This document shows, piece after piece, positions 1 through 5,909 of a stretch of DNA of 6,605 nucleotides (position 1 is its first letter; each line of letters begins with the position of its first letter). The translations under genes and the position numbers were made by a program. The notes below the pieces were generated by a model. That model searched no databases. It had not been told where the DNA came from and worked only from the letters and a program-made list of their open reading frames with translations. Source of the stretch: Bacteroidales bacterium (lineage in GTDB: Bacteria; Bacteroidota; Bacteroidia; Bacteroidales; P3); NCBI GenBank assembly GCA_031286005.1, contig JAITVC010000176.1, forward strand, positions 1 to 6,605, given 5' to 3'.

Positions 1-926
1 AACTTTGGAGTCAGCGATCTAAAGATTTGGGAAACGCAGGAAATTCTTATGTCGGCCAGTTTCTTACGAAAAATGATGGTACGGAAATGAAAACCTACAA
101 AGATTGGGAAACACGTGTCTTAACCCAATCAGGACAGGCTATTCTGCAATGGATTCCATACTCCATCTTTCAGAATAAATCTACAAATCCAAATTTAGAT
201 CCAATTTCGTTGTTTTGGGGGATATTGTTGCTAATCCTTTTATTTTTGGGAGCCTACAAAGCAGAATCGTGGTTGCTTTTTATTTTTGTGGGATGTTCAA
301 TTGGCGTGCAGTTATTTTACAACGAAACCTATGCCGGGATGCGTTACATGGTGGCAGTAGTTCCGTTTTTGATTTTTTATTTTGTGTATGGCTTGTATGC
401 GCTTGTCAGTCAAGGTATTACGCTACTTAATAAAAATATGAAACAAAACCTAATTGTTGAATTAATAATTGTTTTGCTTGTAACGGTTACGTTGTCATCA
501 TCATACAAAGATTCGTTTGAACGATTGAAAAAACGTTCTCGTTTCAAAACATGGAATTACTTGAATACGACACAAAGTTTTGTCGAATTTATAGAGATGG
601 CCGAATGGGTATCAGAACATATTCCTCAAGGGAAAATTATTGCGAACCGCAAACCAGAAGTCTTTTATATGTATTCTAATTTTTACAAAACAATAGGACT
701 GCCGGCTATGAACACATCGCCGGCCGAAGTTTTGGCGTTTTTAGATGAAACTAAAGTGAATTATATTTTGCTGGATCACTGGTTTACTCGGGCTTATAGT
801 GTAGTTTATCCGGCGATTCAACAATACCCGGAAAACTTCAAATTAGTATATTCTGTTGGAGGAAATACAGCAAACGTGCCACCAACCACATTATTTGAAT
901 ATCTGCCTAATTCTAAAATAGAATAA
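1..926 (+). CDS. GT39-like membrane glycosyltransferase, C-terminal part (5' truncated)
   Basis: The reading frame is open from the left edge (first full codon at base 3), so the true start lies outside the window and the TTG at 27 is only an internal Leu codon. The visible part has an extracytoplasmic-looking loop (bases 3-205) and then four hydrophobic spans at about 207-257, 267-320, 342-410 and 447-497. A mostly soluble C-terminal domain of about 140 residues follows, ending at TAA 924-926. The segment GMRYMVAVVPFLIFY resembles the RY-x-LPxxPFLL-type helix of GT39/ArnT/PMT-like glycosyltransferases, which move sugars from polyprenyl-phosphate carriers to periplasmic acceptors. The tail (AEWVSEHIPQGKIIANRKPE, then NYILLDHW) resembles the C-terminal region often seen in such Bacteroidota proteins. 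The catalytic N-terminal loop with its acidic residues is not in the window, so family membership is inferred from the tail alone. It probably leads an operon with the M49 lipoprotein gene 19 bases downstream. Confidence 0.6.
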   Translation, partial: LWSQRSKDLGNAGNSYVGQFLTKNDGTEMKTYKDWETRVLTQSGQAILQWIPYSIFQNKSTNPNLDPISLFWGILLLILLFLGAYKAESWLLFIFVGCSIGVQLFYNETYAGMRYMVAVVPFLIFYFVYGLYALVSQGITLLNKNMKQNLIVELIIVLLVTVTLSSSYKDSFERLKKRSRFKTWNYLNTTQSFVEFIEMAEWVSEHIPQGKIIANRKPEVFYMYSNFYKTIGLPAMNTSPAEVLAFLDETKVNYILLDHWFTRAYSVVYPAIQQYPENFKLVYSVGGNTANVPPTTLFEYLPNSKIE

Positions 927-945
927 AATAAATAAAAATACAATT

Positions 946-2580
946 ATGAAAAAAATCCTCACCACAATGACCGTCCTTACGGCAATGCTTGCAACGTCTT
1001 GCACAAGCAAAAAAAATGTAGAATGTGAACTTCCCGAAACAGCGAAGTACTATGCTCTTGTTGAATTAAACACCGACATGTCGCAATTCAACGACAATGA
1101 AAAACAAATGCTATCGCATCTCTTCGATGCGGCAAGTTTGATGAACGATGTGTTTTGGAAACAGGCCTATGCCGGCAACAAAAATGAGTTTTTGAAACGA
1201 TTTGAAACCGATAAAGAATTGACCGCTTTTGCAGAAATTAACTATGGTCCTTGGGAACGTTTGGACGGCAACAAACCTTGGGTTGAAGGTTTTGGAGAGA
1301 AACCCGCAGGCGCAGGTTTTTATCCTGAAGATATGACTACCGAAGAATTTGAAGCGCTCGAAGATTCCAATAAAACCAGTCTTTACACGATCATCAAACG
1401 TGATGAAAACGGTAAACTCAATGTTGTTTGGTATCATGATGCCTACAAAGCAGAATTTACAAAAGCAGCAGAATTATTGGAAAAATCAGCCGAATTGGCT
1501 GAGGATCCTGCATTTAAGAACTATTTACAACTCAGAGCCAAAGCATTACTCTCTTCTGATTATTACGAAAGCGATATGGCTTGGATGGATGTGAAGAATG
1601 CCAAATTCGACTTCGTTATCGGACCTATCGAAAACTACGAAGATGCTCTCTTTGGCTACAAAGCCGCCTGCGAATCGTTTATCCTCATTAAAGACGCCGA
1701 TTGGAGCCAAAAACTGTCTAAATTCACAGCCATGTTGCCCACCTTGCAAAGTGAATTGCCGGTTCCTGCCGAATATAAATCTGAAATGCCGGGAACGGAT
1801 TCCGATATGAATGTTTACGAAGCCGTATATTATCAAGGTGATTGCAATGCAGGAAGCAAAACTATTGCCATCAACCTGCCCAACGACGAACGTATTCACG
1901 TATCAAAAGGCACCCGTAAACTTCAACTCAAAAACTCTATGAAAGCGAAGTTTGATAAGATACTGTTGCCCATCTCTTCGGTGGTTATCAATCCGGATCA
2001 AGTGCAATATGTGAAGTTTGATGCTTTCTTTGAAAACGTAACCTTCCACGAAGTGGCACACGGCATGGGCGTGAAAACGACGTTGCAAACGAAACAAAGT
2101 CTGCGTCAAGCCTTGAAAGAAATGTATTCGCCAATCGAAGAAGCCAAAGCTGACATCATGGGCTTATATTTGGTGGATGAACTTCACAAAAAAGGCGAAT
2201 TAAACGAAGGCGATGTGAATGAAAACTACCTTACTTTCTTTGCCGGTATCTTCCGCTCGGTGAGATTTGGTGCCGCAAGTGCACATGGACGTGCCAATAT
2301 GATGTGTTTGAACTTCTTTGCTGATAATGGTGTTTTCTCTCGCGATGAAAACGGTATTTACACCGTAGATATTGAAAAAATGAAACAAGCGACTCGCGAT
2401 TTGTTGGCTAAAATCCTTATTTTACAAGGCGATGGAGATTATGCAGGAGCGAAAAAATGGGTAACCGAAAAATCGCTTATTGATCCGGTTTTGCAAGCTG
2501 ACTTAGATCGTATTGCAAATGCTAATATTCCAAAAGATATTTATTTCAAACAAGGCAAATCAGTATTGGGATTGAAATAA
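946..2580 (+). CDS. Dipeptidyl-peptidase III (M49) family lipoprotein, pentapeptide HExxH type
   Basis: This 544-residue protein is a predicted zinc metallopeptidase. The N-terminus is a lipoprotein signal: MKKI, a hydrophobic core, and lipobox LATSC with Cys19 as the lipidated residue, so the enzyme should be anchored in the cell envelope. The zinc site reads HEVAHG at residues 368-373, followed about 25 residues later by EEAKAD at 398-403. These match the HELLGH and EECRAE motifs of M49. By analogy His368, His372 and Glu399 bind zinc and Glu369 is catalytic. The stretch AINLPNDE (308-315) matches the conserved NLPN region before the zinc motif in M49. Classical DPP III has a hexapeptide HExxGH and about 700 residues; this is a shorter protein with a pentapeptide, as reported for the Caldithrix abyssi enzyme. 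Family assignment is firm. Dipeptide-releasing activity is inferred. Codons look richer in C-ending forms (AAC, TTC, GAC) than in the two flanking membrane-protein genes, which may mean higher expression. No Shine-Dalgarno is visible; the 19-base gap before it is A/T-rich. Confidence 0.87.
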   Translation: MKKILTTMTVLTAMLATSCTSKKNVECELPETAKYYALVELNTDMSQFNDNEKQMLSHLFDAASLMNDVFWKQAYAGNKNEFLKRFETDKELTAFAEINYGPWERLDGNKPWVEGFGEKPAGAGFYPEDMTTEEFEALEDSNKTSLYTIIKRDENGKLNVVWYHDAYKAEFTKAAELLEKSAELAEDPAFKNYLQLRAKALLSSDYYESDMAWMDVKNAKFDFVIGPIENYEDALFGYKAACESFILIKDADWSQKLSKFTAMLPTLQSELPVPAEYKSEMPGTDSDMNVYEAVYYQGDCNAGSKTIAINLPNDERIHVSKGTRKLQLKNSMKAKFDKILLPISSVVINPDQVQYVKFDAFFENVTFHEVAHGMGVKTTLQTKQSLRQALKEMYSPIEEAKADIMGLYLVDELHKKGELNEGDVNENYLTFFAGIFRSVRFGAASAHGRANMMCLNFFADNGVFSRDENGIYTVDIEKMKQATRDLLAKILILQGDGDYAGAKKWVTEKSLIDPVLQADLDRIANANIPKDIYFKQGKSVLGLK

Positions 2581-2590
2581 TAAAATCACT

Positions 2591-3538
2591 ATGCTGATTC
2601 ATTTAACAAAATCCAATCAATCGGCACAGTTGGCTTTGCTGACTGTGCTGACGATTGTATTTTGGCTTCCGATTTTTTGGAAGAATAAGCCGATTGCGAT
2701 TATAGGCCCCCAAACATTTTTATACAGTACTTTATTTGGCTGGACGGCTACTTACGTTGTGCTTGCAAAACTGCTTGCGTTTTTTTGTGTGGTACTGCAA
2801 GCCTATATGTTAAATGAAATTATTAGACGTCATGCGTTGTCGAAAAATCCGATGTTTGTCGGGTTGGTTTACGTGGTCTTGATGAGTGCGCAAAGCGAAT
2901 GGTTAACGATGCAACCTTTTTTGTTGTCGAACTTTTTTATATTGGCCGGTTTTTCAAATTTGTTTAAGATTCACGACCGGAAAGAGCCGTATGATTCTGT
3001 TTTCAACGCATCTTTTTGGCTTGCGCTTGCAGCGCTTATATCGCCGTCATTACTGCCTTTTGGAATGATTATATGTTGGGTGTTCCTGTTCTATCCAATC
3101 AACAAATGGCGCGAATGGGTAATTGCGATTATCGGATTTATATTTCCGTTTTTCGTATTGTTTTTGTGGGCTTCACTGGCTAATCGAATGGATGTTTTTG
3201 CAGAATATGCTTTGCCTGTTTGGGACTTTTCCGGTTTTGAAAATCTGTTCAATCAGTCTTTCTCAAAGCGAATTTTTGTCGTTGTTGTTTCCGGCATGGG
3301 CTTATTAAGCGCCGGCTTCATGCGTTTACGTTTAAAAGAAAAAGAAATTTCCCAACGCAAGAAAATTATTGCGATGATGTTGGCAGCAATTTGGATTATA
3401 CCTGTTGCCATAGCAACATCATGTCTGTTTTTTGCATTTTTTATAGCCGAACAACTTTATCGAAATGAGCGCAAATGGTGGGTAGAGATAGTATTCTATG
3501 GACTTCTCGTAGTTGTATTTTATGCTCGTTTTTTCTAA
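2591..3538 (+). CDS. Polytopic membrane protein, DUF6427-like
   Basis: This 315-residue, very hydrophobic protein has about nine predicted membrane spans, at roughly residues 13-30, 55-74, 88-100, 109-125, 138-168 (long, possibly two), 176-197, 228-243, 258-286 and 296-313. The block FNASFWLALAALISPSLLPF, followed by a W-REW-hydrophobic helix (173-190), and the start MLIHLTKSNQ resemble the Bacteroidota-restricted family DUF6427. I recognise this by pattern and could not search for it. No catalytic motif stands out and the function is unknown. The ATG lies 10 bases after the M49 gene's stop, so the two are very likely co-transcribed. The gene ends 3 bases from the stop codon of convergent tadA. 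Codon use is more T-ending than in the M49 gene, as expected for a weakly expressed membrane protein. Confidence 0.72.
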   Translation: MLIHLTKSNQSAQLALLTVLTIVFWLPIFWKNKPIAIIGPQTFLYSTLFGWTATYVVLAKLLAFFCVVLQAYMLNEIIRRHALSKNPMFVGLVYVVLMSAQSEWLTMQPFLLSNFFILAGFSNLFKIHDRKEPYDSVFNASFWLALAALISPSLLPFGMIICWVFLFYPINKWREWVIAIIGFIFPFFVLFLWASLANRMDVFAEYALPVWDFSGFENLFNQSFSKRIFVVVVSGMGLLSAGFMRLRLKEKEISQRKKIIAMMLAAIWIIPVAIATSCLFFAFFIAEQLYRNERKWWVEIVFYGLLVVVFYARFF

Positions 3539-3541
3539 TGC

Positions 3542-3988
3542 TCATCGTTTTTTCTTAAAGAAATCCGAAACTATTTTCCCGCAAGATTCCTCTAAAATGC
3601 CTGAAACAACGCTTGTTTTGGGATGTAGGATAGATTGATTAAGTCGAGCATATCCACGTTTAGGATCCGATGCCCCATAAACCAACTTTCCCAATTGTGT
3701 CCAAAATGCTGCGCCAGCACACATCACGCACGGCTCTAACGTAACATAAAGTGTACATTCATGCAGATATTTCCCGCCGATATAATCCGACGCCATTGTG
3801 AAGGCCTGCATTTCCGCATGAGCTGTTACATCGTTCAAATGTTCGGTTAGGTTATGCGCGCGGGCAATGATTTTATTTTTGCAAACGATTATTGCGCCAA
3901 CCGGCACTTCATCGATGGCTGCTGCTTTCTCAGCCTCCTTTAAAGCTTCTTGCATGAAGTAATTATCGGAAAAAAGGGGAGATGTCAT
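3542..3988 (-). CDS. tadA: tRNA-specific adenosine deaminase TadA
   Basis: This 148-residue, full-length cytidine-deaminase-fold protein is predicted to convert adenosine 34 of tRNA-Arg(ACG) to inosine in the cytoplasm, allowing wobble reading of CGN codons. The zinc and proton-transfer motifs are complete: HAE at residues 57-59 (His57 ligand, Glu59 catalytic) and PCVMCAGA at 86-93 (Cys87 and Cys90 ligands). This is the same numbering as E. coli TadA, so no indel lies between the start and the active site. The N-terminal helix (YFMQEALKEAEKA) and PVGAIIV strand, and a C-terminal ILEESCGKIVSDFFKKKR helix, also match TadA rather than guanine or cytosine deaminases. The ATG at 3988 sits 14 bases after a TATCTTTG -7 box, which supports this start. 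The gene stands alone on the minus strand, convergent with the DUF6427-like gene and divergent from the M23 gene. Confidence 0.95.
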   Translation of the reverse strand: MTSPLFSDNYFMQEALKEAEKAAAIDEVPVGAIIVCKNKIIARAHNLTEHLNDVTAHAEMQAFTMASDYIGGKYLHECTLYVTLEPCVMCAGAAFWTQLGKLVYGASDPKRGYARLNQSILHPKTSVVSGILEESCGKIVSDFFKKKR

Positions 3989-4002
3989 TGTTTTTTTTTA
4001 GA

Positions 4003-4010
4003 CAAAGATA
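4003..4010 (-). promoter_or_regulatory. tadA -7 promoter box (TATCTTTG)
   Basis: Read on the minus strand, bases 4010-4003 are TATCTTTG, an exact match to the Bacteroidota -7 consensus TAnnTTTG. The box ends 14 bases before the tadA ATG, giving a predicted leader of roughly 10 bases. That leader is dominated by a run of nine A (plus-strand T run 3991-3999). I see no TTTG at the expected -33 position; that place is taken by the 7-bp tandem repeat at 4021-4048. The match to the box is seen; its activity is inferred. Confidence 0.62.
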
Positions 4011-4020
4011 CAAAAAAATT

Positions 4021-4048
4021 GAGAATTGAGAATGGAGAATTGAAAATG
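4021..4048. repeat. 7-bp tandem repeat, four copies
   Basis: Four consecutive heptamers are present: GAGAATT, GAGAATG, GAGAATT and GAAAATG. Copies 1 and 3 are identical and the others differ by one or two bases. The preceding AAAAATT (4014-4020) could be a decayed fifth copy. The array sits in the tadA/M23 divergent region, just upstream of the tadA -7 box and over the place where its -33 element should be. On the minus strand it reads as the CAATTCTC-type repeat that I recall from Bacteroidota intergenic DNA. It does not code for anything plausible. Confidence 0.75.
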
Positions 4049-4119
4049 ATGCGAGATTGCCCTCTTTACGTAACTATCTATATATTCAAACGACTGTTGA
4101 TAAAATTTCTTCTCTACAC

Positions 4120-4136
4120 TTTCAAATGATTTGAAA
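4120..4136. promoter_or_regulatory. 17-bp perfect dyad, candidate operator of the M23 operon
   Basis: TTTCAAAT-G-ATTTGAAA is a perfect inverted repeat with 8-bp arms around a single central base. It fills the interval between the presumed -33 element and the -7 box (4143-4150) upstream of the M23 peptidase gene, which is where a dimeric repressor would block RNA polymerase. The one-base centre rules out an ordinary RNA hairpin or terminator with long arms. The dyad is seen directly; the operator role is inferred from position, and no regulator gene is visible in the window. Confidence 0.45.
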
Positions 4137-4150
4137 ATTTTGTACTTTTG
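4120..4150 (+). promoter_or_regulatory. Putative promoter of the M23-LysM operon
   Basis: TACTTTTG at 4143-4150 matches the Bacteroidota -7 consensus TAnnTTTG. Exactly 19 bases upstream, TTTC at 4120-4123 matches the -33 consensus TTTG at three of four positions. Transcription from this box would start at about 4154-4158, on top of the ATG at 4155. The promoter assignment therefore implies either a leaderless mRNA or an additional upstream promoter. Confidence 0.5.
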
Positions 4151-4153
4151 TAC
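4138..4153 (+). repeat. Tandem duplication of an 8-mer (TTTTGTAC x2)
   Basis: TTTTGTAC occurs twice in perfect tandem (4138-4145 and 4146-4153), ending one base before the ATG at 4155. The -7 box TACTTTTG (4143-4150) straddles the junction, so the duplication itself creates the promoter box. Because GTAC is self-complementary, the same bases also form GTAC-N4-GTAC. Confidence 0.75.
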
Positions 4154-4154
4154 T

Positions 4155-5909
4155 ATGGATTGTTGCCTGAAATCAGTTTTAAGACATTGTGAAAAGCACC
4201 GGATAGGGTTTGTTATTTGTGCTTTGGTTTGGATGAATGTCCTATTCGGACAATCGGCAAATTTTGGCAAACCGCTAAACATTCCATTGGAACTGTCCGG
4301 CTCATTTGCTGAATTGCGTAGCAATCACTTTCATGGTGGTTTGGATTTCAAAACTCAACAAAAAGAAGGGCTTCCTGTGTATGCGGTGGCCGATGGCCGA
4401 TTGTCGCGCGTGGTGGTGTCGGGCACGGGCTACGGAAAGGCGTTGTATATTTCTCATTCAGGTGGAATGATGAGTGTGTATGCTCACATGTCGGGATTTG
4501 TTCCGAGTATCGACACGATTGTTAACAAACAGCACTATGCCAAACAATCGTTTGAATTGGATTTTCAACTTCCCAACCCCATACGCTTTAAGAAAGGCGA
4601 CTTGATTGGCTATTCGGGCAATACAGGCTCGTCGGGTGGCCCACATTTGCATTTTGAATTGCGGAATAAATATGGTGAAAATGCCTTGAACCCGACATTC
4701 TATGGCTATGCTGTAAAAGATGATACGCCTCCAATCATTTCGACATTCGCCGTTTACCCGAAAGATCATAATTCTGTTGTCGAAAATCAGCAAACGCCGT
4801 TGTTACTACCCGTGAAATGCAGAGGAAAGAATTGTTTTGTGAAAGATACCATCCGTGTTTTGGGACAAATGGCGTTTGGCATCGAGGCTATCGATAAAGC
4901 CAATGGAAGTGCGAATAAGTTAGGCTTATATGCGATGAAACTATTTATTGACGATGAATTGCAATTTGCATGGAAAATAGATAGCGTGCCGTTTTCGCAA
5001 ACGCGTTATATCAATGCCTTTTTCGATTATGCGCATTACGACTCAACCGGCAGGCGGATTCAATGGACGTGTCAATTGCCTGCAAACCGATTGAATATCT
5101 ACGAAAAAGTAAATACAAAAGGCGTATACTCATTTTTTGAACAAGGCACGCATGATGTGCGTATAGAAGCATCGGATGCATTCGGCAATACTGCTGTTTT
5201 GAATACTGTTTTGATGGTAGACACGAACATGGTGTCTGTAAATAATGAAGACTGTGTATCGGATGAATTGGAACATCGCCGTTTTTTCTCGCACGCTATC
5301 GGCAATACGTTTGAAACGGATGAAATTAAGATAGTCATTCCGCAATTCGCACTCTACGAGCCGATTTATTTTGATTACAGCGTTGAACCGTCGTTAGATC
5401 CTCGCGTGTATTCCAATGTGCATTATGTGCATCATTCGGGAACGCCCGTGCATCGAAATTATAGTTTGAAAATAAAATCGGTTGGACTGCCCGGAATACT
5501 TGGTTCAAAAGCCTTAATAGCGTCGTGGAATGCCTCCAAAAATGAATGGGTGGCCGAAGGCGGACAATATAAAGATGGATTTGTTTGGCTTAATATCAGA
5601 AAATTTAGTATATTTGCAGTCTGTATGGACACGATAAACCCAACTGTCAAACCGATTGATGTGCGCAACAATACGGTACTGCTCTCGCAAAATGTACTGA
5701 CATTTCGCATTGAAGACGATTTTTCGGGTATTGGAACCTATGTGGCAACACTCGACGGGCGTTGGTTCTTGATGACATACGACCCTAAAACGAGAACTCT
5801 GAAAGGCGCTATTGATACTAAATTAACAAAAGGCGAACATGATTTTAAACTGACAGTATCCGACAAAATGAATAATTCTACAACTTACACTGCTAAAATT
5901 ATCCGATAA
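4155..5909 (+). CDS. Exported M23 (LytM-type) peptidoglycan endopeptidase
   Basis: This 584-residue zinc metallopeptidase is predicted to cleave peptide cross-links of peptidoglycan in the periplasm. A positively charged N-region and hydrophobic core (residues about 17-32, GFVICALVWMNVLFG) form a signal peptide, with cleavage likely before Gln33. Cys22 is preceded by Ile, so I do not call a lipobox. The M23 domain spans about 45-185. HFHGGLD gives ligands His60 and Asp64, YAHM gives His111, and HLH gives His164 and ligand His166. The full LytM set is present, so the enzyme should be active rather than a degenerate EnvC-like activator. Residues 190-584 look beta-rich; the last 90 or so (FRIEDDFSGIGTYVATLDG onward) resemble an Ig-like domain. 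I chose ATG 4155 over an upstream in-frame TTG at 4131, because 4131 lies inside the promoter dyad, and over ATG 4233, which would destroy the signal peptide. The next gene starts immediately after its TAA. Confidence 0.92.
   Translation: MDCCLKSVLRHCEKHRIGFVICALVWMNVLFGQSANFGKPLNIPLELSGSFAELRSNHFHGGLDFKTQQKEGLPVYAVADGRLSRVVVSGTGYGKALYISHSGGMMSVYAHMSGFVPSIDTIVNKQHYAKQSFELDFQLPNPIRFKKGDLIGYSGNTGSSGGPHLHFELRNKYGENALNPTFYGYAVKDDTPPIISTFAVYPKDHNSVVENQQTPLLLPVKCRGKNCFVKDTIRVLGQMAFGIEAIDKANGSANKLGLYAMKLFIDDELQFAWKIDSVPFSQTRYINAFFDYAHYDSTGRRIQWTCQLPANRLNIYEKVNTKGVYSFFEQGTHDVRIEASDAFGNTAVLNTVLMVDTNMVSVNNEDCVSDELEHRRFFSHAIGNTFETDEIKIVIPQFALYEPIYFDYSVEPSLDPRVYSNVHYVHHSGTPVHRNYSLKIKSVGLPGILGSKALIASWNASKNEWVAEGGQYKDGFVWLNIRKFSIFAVCMDTINPTVKPIDVRNNTVLLSQNVLTFRIEDDFSGIGTYVATLDGRWFLMTYDPKTRTLKGAIDTKLTKGEHDFKLTVSDKMNNSTTYTAKIIR

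Noticed and set aside
27..29. TTG at 27 as the start of the first gene
   Set aside because: The frame is already open from base 3, the sequence before it (WSQRSKD) continues naturally, and no membrane-protein N-terminus begins here.
1111..1899. Two long minus-strand open frames (1111-1437 and 1546-1899) opposite the M49 gene
   Set aside because: They are antisense shadows of a codon-biased gene, Phe/Ile-rich with no recognisable motifs, no promoter box and no start context.
3549..3561. Short inverted repeat TTTCTTAAAGAAA near the tadA 3' end as a terminator
   Set aside because: It has 6-bp A/T-rich arms with a one-base centre, lies inside the tadA coding sequence, and has no following U-tract. 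It is too weak to call.
4131..4133. TTG at 4131 as the start of the M23 gene
   Set aside because: It lies within the 17-bp dyad and upstream of the -7 box, so it would not be transcribed from the promoter seen. It would only add KILYFCT to an already adequate signal peptide.
4171..4222. Lipobox at Cys22 of the M23 peptidase
   Set aside because: The residue before the Cys is Ile (FVIC) and not Gly/Ala/Ser, and the hydrophobic stretch continues past it. Signal peptidase I cleavage before Gln33 fits better.
3998..4324. 108-codon minus-strand open frame across the tadA/M23 intergenic region
   Set aside because: It overlaps the M23 gene's 5' end and the heptamer array. Its C-terminus is just the translated repeat (FSILNSQF) and nothing in it resembles a known domain.
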